Shown piece after piece: positions 23,801 to 34,500 of a DNA stretch of 64,000 nucleotides. The stretch is from NCBI RefSeq assembly GCF_028476545.1, contig NW_026732596.1, forward strand, positions 490,087 to 554,086. Direction: 5' to 3'. This DNA is from Physella acuta. Its lineage: Eukaryota > Mollusca > Gastropoda > Physidae. The position numbers and the translations under genes are program-made. Under the pieces are notes generated by a model, which was given only the letters and a program-made list of their open reading frames with translations, had not been told where the DNA came from and ran no database searches. Numbering within the stretch: position 1 is the first letter of the stretch; each line of letters begins with the position of its first letter.

Positions 23801-26800
23801 TCTAAAGTTAATTTATTCTCTCACTTGTGTTTTATATTTACATATGTTGTATAATTTAGTGCTACATTAGTCTTTGAAGACTAGGATATTTGATTGTTGT
23901 AGTTTTCTCAGATATTATGTAGCATTCTTAAAATAAATACTAAATAAAATAATACTGTATTCTTTTTTTACATCATGTTATACTGTAATAATTAAAATAC
24001 TTGAACAATAGGAATTTAATATTAATTTTTCCTCAAGAAACTACTTATCTTTTTTGGAAAAATCATATTTTAAATAAAATTTACATGTTGTTAAAAGCAT
24101 GTCTTAGTATAACAATTTTTTTTTCTGTAGGTCCAAAGCCCCAGCATTGAAATCAGTAGCAACAGAAGTCAAACCGACCTGGAAGATTTGTCGTCCATAC
24201 GCTTGTCATCCCAGCGCTCTTTCTTCTCCCCCAGCAGCAGTGCTGCGTCTGACTGCCAGTCTCAGAGCTCAGAAAGTGTCATAGTTCACACCACACACAC
24301 CCGCACCGTCACATTCTCAGTGCGCAGGTTCTCCACATGTAACCAGGAGGCTGAGGCTGAGTCCCCCACACCAGCTGAAGGTGAGAGGCTGTTGTGCTAT
24401 CTAATGACTTACTAATTTCTCTATTATGTGACGTAAAGTGATAAAAACTATTGGAAATCCAAATGTCTCAACATTCCAAAATATTGCTGTTCTTGCACAG
24501 TTTACTAAGAACAGTATTACTTTATTTTGTCCTGACTAGTACAATATGTTGTTTATCTAATTTTTTCCACCTTTGAATCATCAAATATATTAAAGAAAGA
24601 GAATGCCAAATAATAAACATACATGTACATCAAGCATAAAGTGTATGAACATTTTTGACTGTAAACAGTTTGGTCTGAAAATTATGTTTTACTTTAAACA
24701 TATTTACATAAAGATTGTAAGGATGAACACAAGGCTACAGTTTTGTAGTGTTGATATCTCTGTTTTTTTTTTGTAGCTGTTGTAAGTAATAGTGGATGGA
24801 TTGTGTTGAGAGTTATCATGAAGTATTTCTTTCTTCAGATGATTATGACCTGGCATATAAAAGTATTTTGCCTGTGCAAGTGGTTTGGAATAAAATGCCT
24901 TTGAACATTATCAGAACTGTTAGAAGTGATATGTCTTTGGTGAGTAATCCTGTCCATTTACAATTTTGTGTTTGTAAAGTAGGAATTACAAAATATTTTT
25001 CAATGCAATGATTATTTATTCATTTTTTATATCAAGATCAAGTTGTTCACTTTTTCTTATTTGTATGAATCAAGAGTGATTAAATTAACTTTGTTGTAAA
25101 TTTTCAAATTTAGAGTTTTATGAAAGAAATATTTTTTTTGTCTTAGATTACTGTACTACAGATGACATTTGATATTGAGCACTATATGGTTGAAGCCATT
25201 AGACATGATGCTGACTGGAGCCAACGTTACGTGGCATTTTGGAACTATGATCTCCAGATTTTAGATGTAAGTCTGCTGTAGTCATTAAATATTAATTAGG
25301 CTCGCACATTAAAATAACTTTTTGTCACTTTTATCATTTAAAAAAAAAAAAAAAAAAAAACTTTACAGAAAAAGTTATTTGGAAATACAATAGAGTCTTG
25401 ACAGTACAATGCTTTTATTTATTTGCTAGGTGTGTCCAAACAGTCAAAGTGTGTATGGTACAGTATATGCATTGATACGAGCCAAAGATACATTAGACAG
25501 GAGTAAAATGAGGTATTTTTCTCTTCGCTTAATGTACATAAACATTCATTTTTAAGTTTATAGAAAAAATCTATATCTCTGTTAGAAATAAAATACTTCA
25601 GTGGTGTATTCCATACTGTGGCAAAAATGTTTTAAATCAATAATCATTATTTGTTTAAGAGATATACTTTAGAATTATTTTTTTTTATTGTATTCATTGT
25701 TTTTTTTTAGTATGAATTGCGAGAGAAAGTAAAATAAAAATGATGTCATTGCCTTATTTTATTTGTAGTCGTATGATGGTGAAATTATATCAAACACAGT
25801 TTACCTTTGTCTTCAACTTATGTACAGGTAAACTAGTATATTGGTTGTTTATGGAATAGTTTAGTTGCTTCTTAAAAAATCCACAATACTCATTGTGTTC
25901 CATTAAATAAAAACAACACATTGTTGTTTTGATATGTAAAGTAAAAGTTTTTCTTTACAGGGTTGTATTCCACACTTTTTATTGAACCTTTATCTGAGGT
26001 GGATGAAAGAATACTAAGGGGGTGAGTTATCAATACAATGGCTATAGGTGTTATTAAAAATATTCTAAAATTTTTCATTAATTTACATTCATAATGTTAC
26101 CATGGTGGTCTGTGGTGCAGATGGAGTAGAGTTCACCTGTTTATGTGACCACTGCACATGAAGGGATGGTTTAGTCAGCATTACACTCAGCTGTCTTTAC
26201 CACCCCTAACGTTAAACAGGTACCCATTAAAACTGGGTGGACCCAGGGACGTCTTACAAACTCAAGCCTAAAATCCAAACTCTGGACTTTTGGGTTAGCA
26301 GCCATATGACCACACAGTTCCATATTAATAATAACAATAAAGATTTAATTGCAAATTAGTCAGAAAATAATAAAGATTTGAATTATAAACTGAAATTAGT
26401 GGGCACAATAATGAAGCTTTGGATGGTACACAGAACTATAAGAGTTAGTAGAAAGAAAAATGATTCATGATTTTTATTTTTGTATCATACAGTCGAGACT
26501 GGAACTCACCAGGGAGTAAAGAATGTTGTCTTTTACGCCGCAAAGCAGCTGTTCCTCAGTCATTTTATACAAGTGTTCATGTCCTTTCCAATGAAGCTGT
26601 GTTTAAAGGTAAGTGCAATTATTATTATTATTTAATATTACTATTAGGTAAAGTATTTTTAAAAATTAATTCTTTTAAGTGTCATGCAAGAATTAAGTTG
26701 TAAAAGTCATCTGTTACAGAATGTAATATAGTTTATATTGATTGCTTAGACTGTTAGCTTAAAACCAAATGTATTATTTTGGTTTAATAAACATATGTTA

Positions 26801-26873
26801 TGCTGATTTTTTAACAGATAAGTCATTGTCAATGCTGGTTGCACCATATCAGTACACTGCCATCATGTTGTGA
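17898..26873 (+). CDS. DCAF15: DDB1- and CUL4-associated factor 15
   Basis: DCAF15 is a substrate receptor that docks on DDB1-DDA1 in CRL4 ubiquitin ligases. Fifteen coding exons: 17898-17936, 19791-19909, 20378-20522, 20683-20789, 21057-21154, 21490-21653, 22374-23087, 24131-24380, 24839-24939, 25147-25266, 25430-25512, 25769-25827, 25961-26021, 26493-26608, 26818-26873; total 743 aa against about 600 in human. The N-terminal half shows family blocks such as VFLGFSKSGQFVISY, VYRLQWWLF, EVRLFGE and CLRHSFCVHSKFELAPPFP. The C-terminal half has DIEHYMVEAIRHDADW and ends YTSVHVLSNEAVF then LVAPYQYTAIML. The extra length is a Ser/Pro/Cys-rich disordered insert encoded mostly by exons 7 and 8 (about 240-540). 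Exon 9 must use the acceptor before 24839; an earlier AG at 24778 breaks the frame. The start has a good AACAATGGCC context. Confidence 0.95.
18299..18518 (+). mobile_element. hAT-type MITE in DCAF15 intron 1
   Basis: The termini CAGGGGTGGGCAA and TTTGCCCAGCCCTG are inverted, about 220 bp apart. The flanks TCATAGTC and CTCTAGTC agree at five of eight positions, consistent with an old 8-bp duplication. The interior contains GGCGGGCCACAAAAAACTC. Elsewhere in this 1.85-kb intron I see a poly-C run near 18797-18814 and repeated TAGATCTAGA-like motifs. Confidence 0.65.
20865..21045. repeat. ~57-bp tandem repeat in DCAF15 intron 4
   Basis: Four diverged units, each with TTGTGTTTTTAGTACC or a variant followed by ATCATAA and GTTTTTGTGT. 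Most units contain a T-rich stretch ending in AG that resembles a splice acceptor. The array ends about 12 bp before the genuine exon 5 acceptor at 21055-21056. Confidence 0.75.
21741..21990 (+). mobile_element. SINE family A copy in DCAF15 intron 6
   Basis: The head has GGAGTGGTCTAGCAGTAGAG and a good B box GAGTTCGAATCC; the body has GGTACCTAATTCACATTAGG and AGTAAAGGCGGCTGGGC. It is about 250 bp, diverged from the copy at 7589 but collinear with it. Confidence 0.8.
23165..23324 (+). mobile_element. SINE family A fragment in DCAF15 intron 7
   Basis: It includes ACTGCTAACCTGAAGTTCTC, CACCCAGCTGTTATGGGCACC and a shortened body. A family-B SINE has inserted at its 3' end (next entry). Confidence 0.65.
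23325..23610 (+). mobile_element. tRNA-derived SINE family B, full copy
   Basis: The head has GGCGTGGTCGAGTTTGTAAAG and B box GAGTTCGAACCC. The body has GGCAGATGAGGCTCGTTAGC, GGACAGCCACTCTTCTAGGA and TTGGTTGGACAAAGGCTATG; the tail is (GAA)n. A short direct repeat near GGGTACTT on both sides (from about 23314 and 23611) is consistent with a target duplication. The stretch from 23612 to 24130 is AT-rich intron with nothing further. Confidence 0.85.
26103..26330 (-). mobile_element. SINE family A copy in DCAF15 intron 13
   Basis: Reverse orientation: the tail (GATGGAGTAGAGTTCACCTG) comes first, then GGTACCCATTAAAACTGGGTGG, and the head with GGGTTAGCAGCCATATGACC lies at the right. It is about 230 bp and diverged. 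Confidence 0.75.
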
Positions 26874-29578
26874 ATGGAGAAAATATTCTGGCTTTACAAG
26901 TAACAAGAAGTTTGGTGCTCAGCAATTAACCAAATGTAGTATAGCTAGTTTGGCTGAGAACTTCAACCTTTAAAAAATCGCTAAGCCTTACTTTAGTACA
27001 ACTCAGAGGATTAAATTATTATTGTTTATCTGCGCTGTACAAATATTTGGGTATTGCTCATCAGTAAGATCGGGAAATATTAAATAACACTGTTCAGAAT
27101 AGATAAAAGTTTTTACATGTAGAAAAATTTAAATAATAATGCGAAGTGCATGTTGTTATTGATTCATTTTAAAAAAAATATCCCAATAAATGATTAAATT
27201 CTCTTAGTATCACTGCTGAAGTTAATTTATTATAAACAATTGAATCTCTAAGCTTGTAGATGCTTTACCTTTTACTTGTAACATTTTGTGTGTGCAGGGC
27301 TATGCTCAACAGTTTGTTTAAATATAATGGCTTGGAGCAAGAAAAAATATAAACACATTTTAATATTTTAAAGTATGTCTTTGAATTTTTACAGTTAAGC
27401 TCTAAATTTAAAGTACACCAGTAAGTAAAAATGTTTTTTTTTCTATATTGGGGTAAATACTACTTTTTTTAAATTAGCATTTCCTTCTAATATATTATAA
27501 CAAAGAACAAAGTAGTGCGGCTGATGGATGTTTGGTCTTATGATCTAAAAAATTTTTTCCATTCATAGACTTATCAAAAACCACTCATATCATTTTACTA
27601 TCACACATTATATTATCTACATTATGTTTTAGTATGTCACCTTGATTGTAAAGAACAAGTGACATCAGTTCTGACATCAATTCACTGTTAAGTACAGATC
27701 ATTACTTCCCCTTACAATTATTTCTCATTACCTCCCCTCACAAATATTTGACACACCTCTTGACTGTGTAGCACAATAACCTTTAATGTAGACTTTTTTA
27801 AGAATCACTGAATGGATCTCACTATTACATTTTTTAATGTTGATGTATTAAAATAAACACTGCTTTGTAACTTGGTGATACATTAAAACTTTGATGTACT
27901 GTAGACTTTCATTTGTAATGTTCAGTAGTTAAATTGTAGTATGTGATTTGGGGATGCGTATACATACAAAATTTTGAATGGAGCTATTCCTTAAGGTAGT
28001 TTATTTTTACATACACTTTTTCTTTGTTTCAAGGGCTTCTAGGCTCATGATTTCATAGGTAACATTTTGACATGAAATCTGTTATGTGACTTTAAAAATT
28101 CAGCTTTTACCTAGTAAGGATAAATAGCAGAGACCTCTCAATATTTGTTTAAATACTATTTATAATGTAATTGATTACAATAATAATCATACACTCATTT
28201 GTGGATTTAACTGAAGCAGCAAACCTGTAGTATCAAAATTATTGAAAGAATGAGTTGGGGAAAATGTTGAAATTCAGTATTTTATCTGTCATTTATTTTA
28301 AGGAATGTGAATAAATGAACAACTAATTTACAATCTGCTCGTAAGATTTTTCAAAAATAATAAATGAAGGTATAATTTTGTTTATATTCATCCCACATGA
28401 GGTTTGAACAATAATTTTATTTTTAAACTAATTTTTTCATTTTTTTTTTGTTTGTTTTTTATTTTGCTCCCCGAAAATATTTTAAATTTAATATTCAAAT
28501 CAATTTTCAAGTGATGTTAATGTTAAGTTTATATTTCAAAGCTGAGTTATTTAATTCACTGTTTTAATTAAGCAGGCCGTTGGATGCATTCCTGTGTTAT
28601 GAATGTAAGATCCCAATGGTTGAAGTTAAACGTACTGTGTAATCAGTGTTTAGGTTTCATTTTGGTTTGCCTCATTGTAAAATGTACTGCTGCTAACCAG
28701 TATCAACCCAAATCAATACATTCCTGCTCATATCACACACAGACAGCATAATGTTGTGCATGTGTGATATTTAACTCATCCGCATAACCACACACACATA
28801 GGTTCCCTTTCAATTTTGTTCATTTAGTTCCCCGCATCCCCTTTCCCCAATTTTTATCTAGAAAAAATATCCATACCAGTCCTTAACTCAGTGTGTAGCC
28901 TTCATTTTTTTTTTCTCTTTAACCCCTAGTGTTTAACTAACACTATGGTGGGAAAGAAAAAAGCATGATAATGAATATCCACATATTTAAAATATGTTTT
29001 AAAAATTTTCTATTAAGCCTATGTGGCATTGTCAAATTATTGAACAAATTGAAATTTTTAGAATATTTTATCTTTTCATTTATTAAAAACACTTTTTTTT
29101 TGTTAATTGGTAAAGTATTATATTTCAAAGTTAAGCAGGTAGCTTTATGTTCTTTTATTTCCTTGAAATGTCTTTTAATGATTGATTGCAGTGCTATTTA
29201 TTTGCTAAAGTGTTATGATTGGTGCTCTATGCTGTAATTTAAAACTGTGCACCTGGTTTCAGTAGCAAGCTTGCTGATTCAGTGTAAACATTTTATTTTT
29301 AATTGACCCTTTTGACAACTAGAGGGGGCATTAATTTGTAATTAAGTTTTTTTTAGTGTGTTTAAATTACTAATTTGATACTACATAACTCATTCCAGGT
29401 GCCATTTTAACCTGATGTGATGCAACTGTTCAGGGTAACTGAACTACAAAAAAAAATTGAAGTTCAGTTTGTAATTATTTTTTTATTAATTAATTTCTCT
29501 TTGTATTTATTGATGTCATTTTCATTATATGTGTGTATCTTTTTTTATACATTAGACTTAGGTTGAATTTTCACAAAC

Positions 29579-29657
29579 TGGTGGTTAACTGCTCACAAGC
29601 CTGATGTGGTTAACTATTCACAGGCCTGATGTGGTTAACTATTCACAGGCCAGATGT
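29579..29657. repeat. 25-bp tandem repeat, three units
   Basis: Unit pattern TGTGGTTAACTATTCACAGG plus five bases, at 29579, 29604 and 29629; the last unit degrades at its end. It lies in the spacer downstream of DCAF15. Confidence 0.85.
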
Positions 29658-31364
29658 GAAATATACAATACCCATCTTCCAGATAGGCAAGACATTAAAA
29701 TTTAAAAGTTGATCTGTATCAGTGATTCTACTACATTATCATAGTTATTATTTTTTAAAATAATTATGGTCAACTTCTGGCCCACTGTAGAAGTTATGTT
29801 ATTCAAACTTCGATAACACATGTTACTAAATTTGTTACATGTATTGGCATATCATTTGTGTATGTAAATAAAAGTTTCTTACTGTTAAACTAGCTGACAC
29901 TTAAATAACATTGTGCTGCTGCCTAGGAAGCAGCTTTGTTGATCATCCATGCTTCACGTTCCATTTAGGACATATTTCGTTGGACAACAGTATTCCATTG
30001 TATAGGCACTGGTACAAAGATTTTGTGCAATGTCTGATTTATTGTTCTTAAAATGCTTGCTTGTTGTCTCTAATTTAAATATTTGTCCCTGTATTTTTAA
30101 TGTTTGAATATAACAGGGACATTTTTTTTAGCTACCTTCTCGTAATTGACAAAAAAGGCCTTTAATGTTGACTTACACTCAGCTTTTTTAAAAGAACAAG
30201 CATTTAACTCTTATACTATTATTACCTAGCACATAAATCTCTTCTTAAAAATTACCCAAGTTGAGATGCTAAAATGTACACAAAATTAGTATTTTTGTTA
30301 TACCAAGAAAGTTTTTAATTACATTTTTGTAAGGTACATAGTATCTAATAGTTTTGTTTTGTTAATAATTAGATTTACTTGACATGATTTTTAAATTATT
30401 TGATTATGTTGTAAAAAAATACAATGTTGTTTTATTCTTAAAATTAAAAAAAAAAGTTATTGTTTTTTTTTCTTGTTGTTTGTCTTTTTTAAAAACACGT
30501 TTTACCTCAAACCTAATTAATAAGTTTCTTTTGTTTGTTTATTTTTTGTTAAGTAAACCTTAGTTGTTTATTATACTCCAACAAAGCAGGACAATAGCGG
30601 GTTTTTTTTAATTGTGGAAAGGGTGTTGCACACAATAAAAGAAATGCACTTCCAAGTACATCTTAATTTGAACTTCATCAAGACATTACATATTATTAAC
30701 CATACACACAGGGTTTTCAAGCACCAAACCATAGCTTTTTATGGCTTAAAATAAATGATGAGTGCACATGACAAAGGTTTACATATTTTCTATCTATAAT
30801 TTTTTGCCAACACCCCCCCCCCCATACACACACATTTCCCACCACAACCTCCCTTAAATCTCAGTTAACTGATTAGTTCATTATGTAATTAGTTTTATCT
30901 TTGTAATAAAAATATCTGAATTTGGCACTTTGAAAAAAAATTGTTTTAGCTTAATTAGAAATAGACTAGCATATAAGTATAATATGGTAACTTTTAACCA
31001 ACACCTTTTTAATTTTTAACTTAATTTTTTTTTTTTAGACCAAATAAAAATGTGAATTCAAGTTTTTAATGTTGTCTATAACTTCCGGATTTAAGTTTTA
31101 AAATTACTCACTTTCACTTTCTAATAATAGTTAAATAGCACTTCATTTGATCAAGAGTTGTAGAATAGATCAGATCTACACATGATTTTTTTAAATTTCA
31201 TAGGGTACTCTGTTATGATATCTCAAGATTTAGAATAGATCTCTCTAGACAAAGTGTCGTTAGAATCTATTCAGTTAATTCCAGTAATTTGGTTGTATCC
31301 GAATTTGCCACATATAAATTAACAAAAAGTGTCAAAAAGTGAGTTTGAAAGTGCCAAGAAGTGG

Positions 31365-31450
31365 CTATCGACGTCGTACGTTGTAACTTTAACGTTGGCG
31401 TGACCGTGCGAACGTTTAGTAACGTAGCTGCGTAGGCTTAGCGCCTTAGA
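31365..31450 (+). promoter_or_regulatory. CpG cluster upstream of GTF3C3
   Basis: About ten CpG dinucleotides lie within 85 bp (GACGTCGTACGTTG and onward) in an otherwise CpG-poor, AT-rich region, 140-220 bp upstream of the GTF3C3 start codon. I read it as the probable core promoter region. No TATA box is evident. Confidence 0.35.
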
Positions 31451-31587
31451 GAGTAATGAAATGATAATATTATGAAGTACATTTATAAATAAAATCAGGC
31501 CTAGTCTACTGTAGTTGACTACTACTACTAGATCTAGACAGTAAAGTAGATTTTCTAGTGAAACTACCCGTCAGATAAAACAGAATC

Positions 31588-34500
31588 ATGGAAGAGGAAT
31601 TCTCCTTTGTTGATTTGTCCAGTACACAACTGCAAAACATGAGCTTGAGTTCTGAGGCAGATTCAGAGCTTCTGTCTCCAGTAAGTAGAAACTAGAAACT
31701 ATTTCACCTCATTAATTAAATAAAAGGGCCTATTCATTATCTATTCTAATCTACAGTTTACTTGATTGAACATACATTGATTCAACATGGATCTTGATCT
31801 ATTTTAAAGAATTTTTAGTAATTTTTACTAACAAAGTGACTACTTGGAAGAAGCTTCTGCACCCAGCCGCTGGTCTGGCAGACAGGCAGGGTAAAACTCC
31901 ATTTTAGCGTATTTTATTCGCTGCTACAAATTCACCTCTGGTTCAGCATATTTTATTATCAACACAACCAAAACACACAAACACGTTAGAAAAACACTAG
32001 GATTAGTTAGAGCTAGATATACTTTTTTTTTATAAATGTGAGTTTTAATTACAAAAGGTAAAAAAAAATGAAAAAGCATTAGGACAGCTCGAATTGAATA
32101 GCGTGAAAAAAATCCCTACACGGTCGAGGGTTCACCATGAGTTCACATTGACTTTAATTATTAGCATATGTCATGAACATACATACATAGTCATAGCTCA
32201 TTCAATATTCCAAATTTGGATTTTTCTAAAGTTTTGACAGCCGTAAATTATCAAAAACGAAAACAAAAATTCATAAAGAAATAAGCCCAATGTTTTCCTA
32301 ATGTTTTTGTGTGTTACGGTTGTGTTTATAATAAAATATGCTCAACTGTAGGTGAACGTGAAGCGGGGAATAAAATATGCTAAAATGGAGTTTTACCGAC
32401 AGGCAGAGTATAGCTGCATGGAAAATTATGCGTCTAACTATATCTACCATCTTTTAAGGTTTAAGATTTTCCTTTCAGGCTGAACTTGTTCCAGAGAGTG
32501 TAATGCCTTCAACAACAGCAGAGCTTGTTGGAATGTTGAAGCAAGCAGGAACAGAACTCACTATCAAATATATAACAGGTTTCATAATTTTCATTCATAA
32601 AATATCATACATTCATTTTTAAGCTGTAAATACTGTTACCTTACAAACTGGTTTAGAAAATATAATTCTATTGTGAATATTTAAAAACTGCTATCGTCAG
32701 TCATCGTCAGTGTTTTGCTAAGTTTAGTGTTAGGCTATAACAAGAGCTACCATTTTATTATACTTAAGTTGTCAGGGCATTGTCCATTGAAGACTATTTA
32801 GCCAGCTTAGTCCATAGTTTTGCCCCAGCTAATGTCAGGCACCTATTTCTGCTGGTTGAACCCCAAGGCTTTTCAGCTTTTGTAAAAAATTAAGACAGAT
32901 AAATTTTGCATAGTTTACTGTCCCAACATTTCATTTCACAAACTGTTACATCCTTAAATGAGGACCAGGAAGAATCTAAAAAATGTTTAACATGTTATTA
33001 AAGTTAAATGTAAGTAAGTGTTAAAAAAAATATTTTATATTTGTAAAAGGGGAAATGAGCTTTGAAGACTTTTGCCTGGAGCTGGAGAAACTGAAGCCAA
33101 ACAAATCACCATCCAAACCAGCTTCAGCTTCCACTCAGAGCAGTTCTAAATCAATTTTCACCATGGGATCAGTCCCATCCATCAGCAAGCAGGTTGATGA
33201 AGGGGATGAGGAAGACATGGAAGAGGAGGATGATGACGATGAAGAGAATGAGGAGGAAGAGGACAGTGAATTTGTGGATGCTGGTGAAATGGTGGACAAG
33301 CATGACGAGGAGTGGATCCCAGGGGCCAAGTTCCAAAAACTTGAGAAAGGTTGGATGAAGAAATATTTCTTGTTGTTGCCGGAATTTAAGAAAGTATAAG
33401 TAAGAACTTAACTGTTTGAAATTTCTTATTTCTATTCTTCGTTCTTAATTTTAATGTTTGATGGGATTTAATTAGACACAATTAAGAATAACATATCATA
33501 CACCATTTTGGCCGTTGACTCCAATTCCAGTATGCCTGAATTATACGATTTTCATAATTAGTTATAACCACTTAGGCTAGTGCATAGCTTGACCTTTCTT
33601 TTTTAATGAGGCCATTGTAAATATGCCATATTTTAATTTATAGACAGTGTTTTATGTCCATTTCAACAATAAATACTTCAATTGTTTTTGTGTGCAAAGT
33701 ATGCAACGATACTTAACAGTTATCAATACATTTTTTTTACGTTTTATGAAGGTTACCTGTTTCTAGTTACTGAACTAATTTTCATCAATAAAAAAATAAA
33801 GATTTTTGTTTTTAATTCATATTGTCATAAAAATAATTACTTGTACAAGTTATGTAAATAACTAAATTAAATTACAGGGTGAATAAATGTAATTCTAATT
33901 ATTTGAATCTTTCTAAACAATAATGAATTTTAAATTACTAGAGAATGTCATCCTGTTTTGAGTATTTCCTATTATCGACCAATTAAAAACAAATCTCGTG
34001 TTAAATATCTCTGCAGGCAAACGAGGAAAACCCAAAGAAGCAAAAGGTGAACTGAAACATGTTGAGTTTAAAAAGCCGCGCAGAAAGGTACAATCGTTAG
34101 GATTCTTATACTTTTGTATCTTGGTTTAGGCTGTGCTTTACAATACATACGTGAATACTTAATGTTAGGTTATTATAGAAACATTTACTACACTGCAAAA
34201 AATGAATGTTATTTTGTGAAAGAAGAAAAAAAAAATTTTGAAATCTATACAAACAGGGTTTGAGAGTATTCAAATGTTTACTTTTGTTTTGAATCATAGA
34301 GACGCAAACTTTTTGATTTACCAAAAGATCTGGCTGGTATCAATGGACGTGCCATGCTCTTGCGAGCACAGGGTAAAACAGACGAGGCTGTGAATTTATT
34401 GTATGAAATTATAAACAGAGGTAAGAATCATAGACTTCTTGTTTGAAACAAGCAAACTCCCAGCACGACTACCATTACTATATTAACTTTATGTGTTCGA

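Larger units (their letters stand above)
26874..31587 (+). other. DCAF15 3' flank and DCAF15-GTF3C3 spacer
   Basis: AT-rich, without a credible gene. An AATAAA at 27185-27190 is the first good polyadenylation candidate for DCAF15. Three direct 25-bp units beginning GTGGTTAACT lie at 29581, 29606 and 29631. Open frames around 28943-29237 are low-complexity and overlap on both strands, so I do not call them. Confidence 0.5.

Noticed and set aside
24778-24838. Alternative acceptor for DCAF15 exon 9 after TTTTTTTTGTAG
   Set aside because: Using it shifts the frame so that the conserved DDYDLAYKSILPVQVVW reading is lost; the TTCTTCAG at 24838 keeps it.
28943-29237. Overlapping 61- and 90-codon frames
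   Set aside because: F/L/K/I-rich translations of AT-rich spacer; no domain, no splice sites, both strands open.
33135-33329. Poly-Ser frame on the minus strand
   Set aside because: It is the complement of the acidic GAA/GAT-rich coding stretch of GTF3C3 exon 3.
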